The notes below the pieces were generated by a model, which was not told where the DNA came from, did not search any database, and saw only the letters and a list, made by a program, of their open reading frames with translations. Shown piece after piece: positions 10,462 to 23,000 of a DNA stretch of 64,000 nucleotides (the first letter of the stretch is position 1; each line of letters opens with the position of its first letter). Origin of the DNA: Hemicordylus capensis (lineage: Eukaryota > Chordata > Lepidosauria > Squamata > Cordylidae); assembly GCF_027244095.1 (NCBI RefSeq), contig NC_069671.1, forward strand, positions 3,472,001 through 3,536,000. Direction: 5' to 3'. The translations under genes were made by a program, and so were the position numbers.

Positions 10462-12405
10462 ATGGAGGATCTTTACGACACTCCACCGAAGAAGCTGGAT
10501 ACTTTCATCGAAAAATATCTCCAGCCCAATAGCAGCTTCCTGGAAGAAATGAACAGGGCTGTCGATAGCATATGTAGGTTCCTCAAGGAGTATTGCTTCA
10601 GAGATGCATCCTGGCGGCCCCAATCCCGGCGGCCCCGTGTGTTGAAGGTAGTCAAGGTGAGTTGAGTTCTGGAGTCTGGGCACTAGAACAAATTGAGAGG
10701 GCAACATTCCATAAGGGAAGGAGGAAGCTGAAGTTCCACCATTAAACATGTAAGCAATAAGAATAACAAATAGTATTGTTATTAAGCTGGAGTTTCCAGG
10801 AGCCAGTTTGGAAGGAGGGGGAGAAATGGAGACATTGATCAGAGTTGCCATGCCCCCCGGAATTCCGGGTTCCCCCCTGCATTTTAAGCATTTCACCCAG
10901 ATTCGCCTGGATTTCAGCTTTCATTTATATATTTTGAAAAAGTTAAGCTCTAGCCCTTGTAGAAGCTGAGTTGGGGAGCCAAACGTGCAGTCACTGTTCT
11001 GCGGAAAAACTATTTTCAAGCCAATTTATATAATATGCAAATTAGGCACCCCTTGGATTTGGAAAGCCAGAATATGGCAATCCTAACCTAGATGCACCAG
11101 GAAGGATTGTTCTTCCATACAGCATCCAATTTTCTTCCATTCATATTTGATGTTTGCTCACTGGGAAGGAGCTGAATGTAGGTTCTGTGCAGAGTCCAGA
11201 AAAAACTCCTGCTGGCTGGCCCTCAAAGGTGACAGATTGAACCAATCTGGGGCATGGGCACTGCAATCCTATACCAGATTACTGGGAATAAGCCCCATTT
11301 AAATCAATGGGACTGGCTCCGGTTCCAAGTTCCCTCCCTGGCAGCATCTCCAAGATAGGGCTGAGAGAGACTCCTGCCTGCAACCTTGGAGAAGCCGCTG
11401 CCAGTCTGGGTAGACATTTCTGAGCTAGATAGACAAAGGGTCTGACTCAGTATATGGCAGCTTCCTATGTTCCGCTGCTCCAGATGCCAATGATTTGGGG
11501 TTGGGGGAGACTGAAGGCATGTGGAGAGACCTCCCAGGTCACCATCGCACACACCACACATTTCTTAGGTGGTTTTTACAAACATTCATGACTAGCAAAT
11601 TGCAATGGGGTATGTGTGGGCAGGGTGTCTGAGCCTGAATCAAGAAGTGGTTCAGAGAGGTTTTCCAAAGAACTGGAACTGAATATAGATCTCAGAATAT
11701 TTTGGTGGCTGTGAAGGTGAACGGAGGAGCCCCTAAACACAAGAAGTGGGAACTGGTTCAAAACCGGTTCAGTAATCAGGAGATTCTTGGAGGGATGTTA
11801 AGGGCTCCTCTCTGCTCCAGTAACATTCGAAGAAGCTCCCTCCACCTCACCCCACACCTTCTGAATCGAAGGAGCTGGAGGAGTGGAAATAGCAAGGTCT
11901 AGGGCTGCTGGTCCTCCCACCCCCAGGGCTCAGAGAGGCTTGCCACTGTACAGGACAGTAACATATATACAGGTGGGTCTCATTATCCGCAGGGGCTCTG
12001 TTCCGGCCAATTTCCAGGGATAATGAAACCATTGTTTCCCATTCACTCAATGATAATGAGTCATTGAGTTGAACGGGAATTGGGGTTTAGGTTCCTGGAG
12101 GGCAGAGAGAGTCAGAAAAAAAGGTGGGAAATGGCAGAAATAATTAAAGTGCTGTACCAGTCTCCATCTGTCCAGCAATGCCCCTAAAACTTTAAATTTT
12201 CCACAAAAACCACTTCTTTTTTTTAACTACAAGAGTCATAATACAGCTCATTTAAGCAAAACGGTGGCTAGAAATGACCGTGAAGGTAATTCCTGGCCTC
12301 CTAGGAACCACAGGTTTTAACCCTTTAATATCTCTAATATTGAGGTGGGGTGTATATTCTCTAACTGCAGATATGAGGAACCGCAAACAAGGGTAACCTG
12401 TGTAT

Positions 12406-12449
<44 letters not shown>

Positions 12450-13303
12450 TTGCTTCCTTATGAGGGTTTGTCCTATAGAAAGTCAGTGTGGGGAGAGAGA
12501 GTCTCTGGAGACACTGTTGGCAAACTACAGCGGAAAAATTGCCAGCACAGGAGAGATTCAGTGCTGTGGCTGCAACCAGAACTGAAATAACAGAAGAAGC
12601 AGGCTGGATTGAGCTCCAGGAAGTTTCACGCAAAATAGTTTTACCGCAAGGTTTTTGCTTTTAGCTCGCATCTCCTCCGGAATGGAGGGTACAAGTACAC
12701 ATATCAGCCAGATTTTCCCCGAAGTCCCTGTGAGTTATCAGGGAGCAGTTCACATGTGCAATTCGGGTTTTCCATTGCACCCGAGTATAGCACGATTTAT
12801 CTCCGGAGTAAAAAATCTCCACTATTTTCAGCAGCTTTTTGAGACAGCTTTAAGTTCGCAATAAAGCCTCCCGGTAAACCTGTGGTAAAATCTGCTGTGC
12901 GTAAAGCCTCCTGTCCTGTGCTGAGACCAGGATAAGAGACTGCACAACAAGCCAGTTGCAGAGAAGAAGGTAACTACAGAGGACTCTGTAGGGGTCAGTT
13001 TAGGTAGCTTAGTTTATGCATTTTCCCAACCTTTTCTTTCCCCTTGCATGCTTTTGTGTGAACTGTTGTGTGTTCTAAGTTTTGCTGTGTAAAGAAACTA
13101 AAAAGCTAATGTTTTAAATGAACTAATTTTTCTCAGAGTAAACTTTCTTATTATATAAAGACTAGGTGCTTGTTTATTTGTCTCCACTTCACGCCTATAA
13201 GCCTTTCCACTCTCCTTCTCGTCGTCATCGGTAATTTTTGGCAAAGGTGTAAGGGCTGTTGTCCACAGCCTCCATGAAAAAACATTTTAAATTGAGGTAA
13301 TTT

Positions 13304-13339
<36 letters not shown>

Positions 13340-13950
13340 TGTCTCTGATTTGATTTCTAAGTGGGGTTTTGAACCGAAATCTCCCCAACCCAGGGATCAT
13401 CTGTGCACAGGAAAATATTGACCGACATCACTTGACTCTCATTCCCAGGGCGGCTCATTGGGGAAAGGGACGGCCCTGAAAGGCCGTTCGGATGCCGACC
13501 TGGTGCTGTTCCTTGACATCTTCAAAGGCTACACAGACCAGGAAAGGGACCGGAAACAGATCATCCAGGAGATCGGCAAAAGGCTCGGAGAGTGGCAGCG
13601 GGTGGAACAGAGATATTTTGGTGTTTGGATTGAGTCAACGAAGTGGGAGAATCCACGGGTGCTCAGCTTCACGCTCCAGTCCCAGGACTTAAAAATTGAA
13701 TTTGATGTGCTACCAGCCTACAATGCTATCGGTGAGGATGCCATGCTATTTAGGGATGCCCATGTGCTTCAGAACTAGTGATGGAAGCTTCTGGACTCAC
13801 AGGGGCATAGCAGGTTGGAGCGGGCCCAGAGACAAGATTTTAAAATGGGCCCCCACTCACTGAAGCTCAGCTCATGAAGTAAAGAAATCTTAAATGAGGC
13901 TGAATAGTGGTAACAAAAAGCACTGAATAGTAGTAAGCAAAAAGTCAAAT

Positions 13951-14004
<54 letters not shown>

Positions 14005-17000
14005 TGTGCCACAATAGCACATCATCCTAAATTATTTTTTTAAAGGTTTTGTAAATTGTGGACGATGCAAGTCATTTCATGGTACTCGAGAAAGACATGC
14101 TGTTCTGGTAGCTCCAGGTCTTAACACTCACATCAGTTTCGGAGGATGAATACAACTGAAGGAAACCCGGCTGGGGGAGTCAATCATGTGACTTGCCTCT
14201 GGGGGGGTGCCCAAGGCAGTGGCCCCCCAGACAACTGTCTCCTCTTGCCCTATTATAGTTATGCCTCTGGGACTCAGATTCCCCCCAGCAGACTGCGTGG
14301 GGCTAACAGGATTCCTCCCTTCTGGTTATATATCATAGCGCTATTCGGACATAATGTACAAGTGTCCCGATATCTGTTCACTCATACATGTTTCTGTGTG
14401 AGTGTCTGTACCTATGTTCATTTAAAAAGTGAATTTGGATACAGGGCCCCTCGAATGGGATGGACAGGCCCCATGGAAAAGGCTGGGTTGAGGCAAAGAG
14501 ATTCTGAAGCCCACAGGCAACAGGTGAGGGCGTGCCCCCTCTCCTGCTGTTTCTCCCCTGCAACTGGGATCCAGAGGCAACTCCTTCCTCTGCATGGAGG
14601 TAGTCTATAACCGTCCAGGCCAGTAGCCACTGAAACCTGTCCTCCATAGCAGAGAATTTGTCTAAGCTGCACTTAAAGCCATCCAAGCTGGTGGCCATCA
14701 TCACATCTGTTGGGGGTTGTAAATTTTACCCCCAGTAGTAACCAGCAGAGCACTAAAGAAGCGACCCACTCCAGTTGCAGAGTAGTTTGCAGGTTTTAGT
14801 TGTTGCAGCTATTTAGAGAAAACACACAGAGATTCTTGTAGAACGAAATACTAAGCATTTATTGGTGAAGTACACTTAGGATAGAAAAGACCTCATCCTA
14901 ATCTAAAGGACTACATAATGAATAGGGAGGGAGGGAGAGAGATATGTTTCCATTTGCTTTCTAAGAGGAAAGGAAGGATTGTGAGGTTCAACAGGAAATA
15001 CCTGAAGAGTCATATCAGGGGTCATAGAGTAGAGGCAAGCAGGGACAGGTAAGGAGACCCTCACTCACCGCCTCTACTCCCAGTGCCCCTAGTGGTCATT
15101 AGGATAGTTGGTGCAAAAAGGTCGATGCACTGGAACTCCATGTCCAACAACATCCCATGGCAGATAATTCCACAAATTGTGTGAAAAAGTACTCCCTTTG
15201 TTAGTCCTAAATTTCTAAATTTAGTCCTAAAGTTGTTCGTCCTAATCAGTTTCATGGGACGACCCCTGGCTGTAGTGGTGTGAGAGCGGAAGAAAAAGTT
15301 CTCTCTACTCTCTCCACACCATGCACAATGTTCTAGCTCTCTCTCAGGTCTCCTCTTCGTGGCCTTTTCTCTGAACTAAAAAGCCCCAAATATTGTAGCC
15401 TAGGACTACAACCCTGAGAGGCTACACATTTTGAGAGGCGGCCAGAGAGAATAGAGTTTTCTTGTGTGGGGGCAAGAAGCCACATACCAAGGAGGGCTAT
15501 TGGCCACATCACGCCTTGGCTGACCACGGAAAGGTTAACCTTTCAGAATGGGCGCGGAATGTGAACAAGATAAAGGTTGGCCAGCGTGTTCCCGTCTGAA
15601 CTGCCAGCACATGTAGCCTTCCTCATCCCGTGCCACAAGTGCCCAGTGCCAGCTAGCCAACCAGGAGTGACTTCTACATTAACCCACCCCATCTCTGGCT
15701 CGTTGTGCATGCGCACGCACACCCTCTGAAGATCGTGCTGCTGCCTCTTCGCTCTTCCTTCAGCCACTGTCTGTGTTCTTCCCAGCTTTCCACAAGCTCA
15801 TGTAAGGGTTGCCCTAGAAGTGAGGGTAGACAGAAGGGGTGTGCACGGAACCGGCTGGTTCGGTTCGAGTCCGGATCGGACTCGAACCGGACCAGGCCAG
15901 TTCAGTCCGGCACCCCCTCGAACCACCCCCCCGGTCTGGTCAAGGAGGGTTGCGGACATTTTTTGTTGTTGGAGGTGGGGGTGGGGGTGTGTGTCCGCGG
16001 AGGTCCACCCCCGGCCTCCCTTTTTGCCACCTTTGGCAGGCTCTTCAGCACATTTGGGCCTTCCCCCTCCAGCGTGGAGGCCATTTTGGAGGCTGCCATA
16101 CCTGCAATTGGCCTCTGCGTGACCCAGGCCACGCAGAGGCCAATTGCACAGGCATGGCGGCTTCCAAAATGGCCACTGCGCTGGAGGGGGCGGCTTAAAT
16201 GGGCCAAAATGCCGGCTGAACGGTCAGTGGTGGCAAAAAGGGAGGCCGGCGGGGGGGAGGGGGAACCTCCGTGGACCACCCTACCTGCAACAACTCCCCC
16301 GAAGGGGGTAAGTATTTTTTTTAAATTTTAATTTTTTTAAGTCCGCAACCCCCTGAACAGTCGGGGGGTGTTCAGTCCAGGGTTGGACTGAATAGGGGAT
16401 GGTTCAGTTCAACCTTGAACCATCGAACCGAACACATTCAACCTCAAACACATTCGACATCAAACTTGTTTGTACATCCCTAGTGGGCAGGAGATAGCCC
16501 CCAGAGACTTGCAGCTGGGGCATTCACTCTCCCACTCGCGGGTTCAGTTGTAGCCACACCCCTGGATGAAACTAATTTAACCAAGAACTATTTCTGACTA
16601 TGGGTCCATCTCCTTTGTTCAAGCACCTGAGGAGTTCATTCAGGCACAACCCCTAATAGAGACTTCTATTGAAAAAAGACACAGTGGCCCCTGCTGTTCA
16701 CTCACATGCCCTGTCTCATCCTGAGGCCTTCGGGCCTCAGCTCTTAAGGAGGCAGGCTGCAACATGCCTGCTCTGTGAATGTAAGAGCAGATGCTTAGAG
16801 TAGGTTTGATGGGCTTCTTAGCAGATCACTTTGTGCCCCCCCCCTTTTTGCCACAATGACTCAATTGGGACAATATTGCCTGAGCAGCTCAGATTCACAC
16901 GGTGGAGAGAGTGCATGCATATCTCCCCTGCATCTGCTGTTCTGTCCTGCTGCTGCATAATCACGTAGGGGTGTGTGGTTCATCCCAACCATCCCTCAAC

Positions 17001-20000
17001 ACATGAATCAATTTGCACACTGAGGGGTGATTCAGACCTTTCTGGGCCAGCTGGGTGGTATCATTTGAACCTCCTGGTTCTGATAAGCAAAACAAAACTG
17101 TATACATTAGTACTGTTAGGTGAGAGACATCGCTTGAGGGGGGAGAGGAGTGTGCCAGCCAGGAACGTGTACTTTCCCTCAGCTGGGCCTTCAACCCAGC
17201 CAAGGGAATCCTCTGGTCCTAGGCTGTAGCTAGGTGAAGGATTGTTCCAACAGGGGTTGGGTGGATGAGAAGAGAGATTCTTTCCTTGAAAGCAAAACCG
17301 CAGTATAAACTGCTCTCTGCCCCTAAAGGCTTGCTAAAAAGCTTTCCGGGGAGTTATTCACACATGCCTTCATGCCACGGGGTATCTGAAAAGCGAATCT
17401 GCTTCTCAGCAGATTCACAAGGTGTTTAATTTGGGGGATTAAATGCACAGTTCACACAGGGTCGGCTCCTCTCCGCAATCCCGGGCAGATCTTTTCCCTG
17501 TGCGTTCCCACCGGCTTGCTCCAGGTTTTTCCTCCAACCAATCACAAATCAGAGAGGAGGCGAGTGAGAGAGCTTTTTCATTGTTGTTATTCTGACAGTT
17601 AAGAAAGGAAGAATGGCATGACGAGTTGCCAAGCAGGTGGATCAAATGGTAGAACGCTTAACCCTTGCCTTTGTGAGTGACTGCCTTCATCACCTCATGT
17701 TCGCCTCCCCTCACACACCCACCTCCCCAGACTATTTAAGAGGCAGGGAAGTTTAAAGCAGAAGTCAGAGCTTTCTCTCTGTCATGGAGAAAATTGCAGG
17801 CTAATGGAATCAGCACAAACAAAAAGGTTCAGGTTACATCCATTCTGCATATCTAAAGCCTATGTAAACTCCCTTTCACTGAGTTTTGAAAAACTCCAAA
17901 TTACTGTCATGACATGACAGAGGTCTATAAAATCATGCATGGTGGGGAGAAAGTGGACAGAGAGAAATTCTTTTCCCTCTTACATCACACCAGAACCAGG
18001 GGTCATCCCATGAAATTGATTGCCGGGGAATTTAGGACCAACAAACGGAAGTACTTTTGCACACAATGCATAATCCACTTGTGGAATTCTCTGCCACAAG
18101 ATGTGGTGACAGCCAACAACCTGGATGGCTTTAAGAGGGGCTTGGATAACTTCATGGAGGAGAGGTCTATCTATGGATACTATTCGGAGGGGTATAGGCC
18201 ACCTCCAGCCTCAAAGGCAGGATGCCTTTGAGTCCCAGTTGCAGGGGAGTAACAGCAGGAGAGAGGGCATGTCCTCAGCTCTTGCCTGTGGGCTTCTCGG
18301 AGGCATCTGGTGGGCCACTGTGCGAAACAGGATGCTGGAATAGATGGGCTTCCTTGGGCCTGATCCAGCAGGGCTGTTCTTATGTTCTTATGACTTCAGG
18401 GTAAATGCAGCTAATATGTGGGCTGGCCCACTCCATTCTGGAGGAGATTTGAAGTAAAAGCCCTGTGTGTAAAGCCTCCAGGGTGACTTATCCTGTCCTA
18501 GATGTTTCCAAACCACATTAATATCTATGCAAGATATTGTCCTTCTGCTCTGAGGACCCTGTTGCCCCCAGATAAATGATTCTGGTCGCTCTCCACCCCC
18601 AATTCAAAACAAACCAGAGGTGCATGAGCACATTGTCATACTCCAAGCTCAGCCTTGTTTTGACCAGGAGGTGATGGCCATGTGTAGAGTGCACTAGAAT
18701 AAGTACTTCTGCTATCTTGCTGTTCTCAGCAGACACAGGGATGTGGTCTTTCCTCGGTCAAGATGGCTCTGCTCAGGCCCTTTTGCCAATTTAAGATCAA
18801 GACACCCACCAAGAACTACTGAGTCCTGTCCACAGCAGTAGTTAGTCCGCCATAGCCAGTTGCAATATTGGACTGTGTTTGTTTCCCATGGCAGGCCAGT
18901 ATTGCAGTATTGCAGATCAGTATTACAAGCCTGACCCCCAAGTGTACGTCGAGTTGATAGAGGCGAACAGTCGTCCTGGGGAGTTCTCCAGCTGCTTCAC
19001 GGAGTTACAGAAGAAATTCATTTCTCGACGTCCCACCAAGGTGAAGAGTCTCATCCGCCTGGTGAAATACTGGTATAAGAAGGTATGTAGGCTCCCAGAG
19101 ACAAGATGTGCTCAAGATCCCAGTTCTAAGCAGCGTATAACTTGTAATGATGCAGAAAAGAAGGTTATGCGTCCAGCTGAGATGTAGCTGTGCTTGCTGT
19201 TATCGTCCTCTTTGTGCTGAAATTTCAGGTCTCATCAACGCTTGGCTTGGAATCTAACACTTGCTTTACACACTGAGGCAGATCTCACGATCTGTGAGAA
19301 CCGCTTTGTAAGGGTTTGCGGGGAGAGTGGTATATAAATATGATAGGGGAAAAGTAGATAAAAACTCTCCAAATGGTTTTTTCTGCTGTCTCTGCCCCTG
19401 CTCCTCAACTGAAAAGTGTCCCCTTCTCCAAGGTCCAGTGGGTATCCCATTCCAAACACAAAGAGATTCTCAGTGGTTAGTAGATGGTCACCTGATCATT
19501 AGTTCCTACTAATGACCCATCAACCCACCATCCTGGATTCTTGGCCAACAAAACAATTCAGCAACAAGAGCGGCAACAGAAATAGGACAAGAGCTACTTG
19601 GTCCTGCAATTAAGAACTATCTCTTCCTTTAACTGCTATTGCTTCCATTTTTTCTGTGCAACTGTTATAGGGTTGCCAACTGTCCCACACTATGCAGGAT
19701 GTTCTGACTTTCAGCGGGGAAATGCTTGTCCCGTTCGGGATGCAATTACTCCCACTTTTTCACCTTAATTAAAAAAAAAATTAAAGCCACTGCTGAGCAG
19801 AATGGCTACTCTCTGGGGCAGCAGCCAGGGATGGGTGGGATGGGTGGTGTGCTGGCGAGTGCAATGCATGTGCAGATGCCTGAAATTGGCCCATCTGCCT
19901 CATCTGGAGGAAGGCAGGGCCAAGGAAGGGAGTCTTTCATTCTCCCTCCCTCTAGGGATATGCAAACAGGTTCGACATCGAACGTGTTCGACATCGAACC

Positions 20001-23000
20001 GGTTCAGGGTTGAACTGAACCATCCCCTGACTGAACACCCCCCAACCATTTGGGTGGTTAGCAATTTCTTTTAAAATATTTTTTTTTAACTTACCCTCTC
20101 AAGGAGAGATGTTGGCGGCAGCGGTGGTGGGGGTTGCCACAAAGGTTCCCCCTCCCCCGCCGGCCTCTGTTGATTCCCATACTGGCTGTCCCATACTGGG
20201 TCATGCAGAGGCCAATTGCATAGGCATGGTGGCCTCCAAAATGGCGACCACGCCGGAGGGGGAAGACCCAAATGGCCTGAAGAGCTGGCCAGCTGGTATG
20301 AGCCTCAAGGGAGGCCGGTGGGGGGAGGGGGAACCTCAGTGGATACCTCCCCCAATGCCGCCTCTAACAACACCCCTGGAGGGGGTAATTCAAAAATCTT
20401 TTTTTAAAAAATCAAAATTTAAAAATAATGTTTGCGACCCCCCCCCCCGGACCAGACCGGGGGTGGGGGTTGAAGGGGTGATGGACCGAACTGGCCCAGT
20501 CTGGTTTGGGTCTGGTCTCGAACCGAATCAGACCAGCCGGTTCCGTGCACACCCCTCCCTCACTCCTCCCCTTCCTCCTCCTGAAATCACAGTCAGTGAG
20601 TGGCCGGTGGCCGTGGCAATGAGTGCTCTCCAGGCTTGCTTTTAGCAGCAGCCTGCCTGTCATTAGTCGCCAGCGCGCCAGCCCTGCCCTCGGCGGGAGA
20701 GTTCTCGTCACTATCCTGCTCCGCTGCCGCCCCTCCCTTAGGTGGCCATGCCCCTGGCCCCCTCGGAGACCCTGCCCGATTTCTGCCAATGCAGTGCTGG
20801 CAACCCTGATTAAATCCCCCTGGTTACATAGCAGAAATAAAAACTTTAAATCCCAATGCCCCATCTTTCCCCCTTCCTTCCTTTCCTAGTATGCACTCCC
20901 GAATCCCTGATTGCATTAAAAGGAGGCTGGGTTTGAGCAGTTTTAGTTGGGGCCCTGCTGCTTACTTGAATGCCCTGAGCTTGACATGCTATCAGAGGGC
21001 CTTTTTTAGAGCAAGATTTGATATGTTACCCTCAGCGGCTGGGGCGTATCTAGGGTGGGGCAGGTAGGGCATGTGCCCCGGGCGCCACTTGAAGGGGGGG
21101 TGCCATTTTTAAAAATTAATTTTTTTAAAAAAAATGGCCACCAAAAACAAAATGGCCACTGTGCATGCTCAAATGGCCTCTGTGAGGCCCTAGGCCATGC
21201 CAGGCCTTGCAGAGGCCATTTGAGCATGTACGGCAGCCATTTTGTTTTCAGCAGCCATTTTTTAAAAAATAAATATTTTTTAAAATGACCCCCTACACAT
21301 GCTCAAACAATCCCTGCGAGGCCCTAGAGGCCAGCAGGGGAATCTTTGCAGACCCCCCCCCACGGCCTTTAGGAAGCCCCTAAAAGGGGCTAGAGGTTAA
21401 AAAAATTAAAATTTAATATAATATAAGTCACTGTACACATATTCAGATTGGCACTATGTACAGAGAATCAGGGCTTGTCAATACTGAGCTGAAGCTTATG
21501 AGCTAGGATTGTATTCATTTGCTCTTACTTTGCTTATTGTGATAAGTGAGTTAAATGTGATGGCTATTAATGGTGAGTTTGTCTTTGAATCAGTGTGAAA
21601 TCCTTAGTATTAAGGCCCACTGGGAGTTTCTTGCTGTCTTTCTCTTATTTTAACTGTCTTTCTGAAATACTAGAATATATTCCAAGCAGTGACACAATTT
21701 ACTCTGCATATCCTTTAATTATTTTCAGAGTATCTGGGAAAAGTCAAATTCTCCATTTATTTTTAAAACTTATGTAATAGTGATGCTACAGTGCATAGTA
21801 GAGAATTAGACAGGCACTTCTGTTTAGTTTTCCAAGTACATCTCCACATAGTATTTGGGTATTTCATGAGCCCCCACATACTGAAATTTGTAGTTTTCCA
21901 ACCTTTTTTAGTCTGGCTACGTCCACTGCTAAAATAGTTTTTGAAATATTAAAAGAATAACAAGCTTGACTTGTATTTTTGAGCTGATATTATGGTAAAG
22001 TTATCTGAAAGATGGGTGTCAGATGTTTGGACAGGGGGCGCAATTTCAGTGCTTGCCCTAGGTGCTATTTTTCCTAGATACGCCTCTGCTCAGCGGTGCT
22101 CTCAGGAGGTTTCTGGGGATTCCTAGAGAGGATAGATTATGCCCATGTGGTATGGGGGAAGTTGAATCCATACAACATGTTTTGTTGTGCTGTCCATTAT
22201 ATAGAAATTTAAGATGTTCCTTACTTACTCCTCTTCTGACACCCTTCCCAGGTTGCTCTGGAGATTTTTATGTTTCCTATCTTCTTGCGAATAGAACTTT
22301 AGATGTCACCTTTAAGGTGGCTAAATTCTGTTCTATTGTAGTACTGTTGCGGCAGTGAGCTTTTCCTTGATTAATTTTAAATTTTTTATTGATCATTTGT
22401 TTGTGGATATCCATCTATATATTTAAATATTTTACTTCCTTATTGTATTTCTCTATGCTATGAGATGTTGTTATGTTATGTTATGCTGACCTTGGGTCGC
22501 AAATAAAGAACTTTGAACTCCCATACAAATCGCAGTGCCAAAAGAAGGCATCACTCCCCCCCAAGTATGCTATGGAGCTGCTGGCTATCTATGCCTGGGA
22601 ACATGGAGGTCAAAGGACAAATTTTGACATGGCGGAGGGGTTCCGGACGGTTCTTTGGCTCATTGAACACTACCAAGAGCTCTGCATATTTTGGACGACC
22701 TACTATGATTTTGAGAATGAGACCATCAAACGACACCTGCAGGAGCAGCTCCGGAAATCCAGGTCAGTGTCCTGTGTTTCTCATTTGTTTCTGGCATTTC
22801 TTGTCTTGTGTGCTTGTAACTGTTCCATTCTCAAATAACTGCTGGCGTCCCACCCTGACCACCCATTGCAAGGGCTCTTCGGCATGCCAGATTCTTTTAC
22901 TCTGCAAAAGCTTGGCCTGCACACATTTAATCGCAAATAACAGGTGTTGCATTTTTGGTTACAGACATGCCAACCCCCCCCAAAAAAACACCCCACACCT

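Larger units (their letters stand above)
20901..22516 (+). mobile_element. 5'-truncated LINE (Vingi/I-like) inserted in exon 4 of OAS copy B
   Basis: ACTCCC occurs on both sides (20895-20900 and 22517-22522) as a target duplication. Flanking exon bases 20890-20900 (11 nt) plus 22523-22762 (240 nt) add to 251 nt, exactly the length of exon 4 in copy A. The LINE part encodes a C-terminal fragment with [20 protein letters not shown], a CxC..H..C zinc motif near the end of I/Vingi-type LINEs, and ends with CTTGGGTCGCAAATAAAG. A hAT element (21039-22088) is nested within it. Confidence 0.85.
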
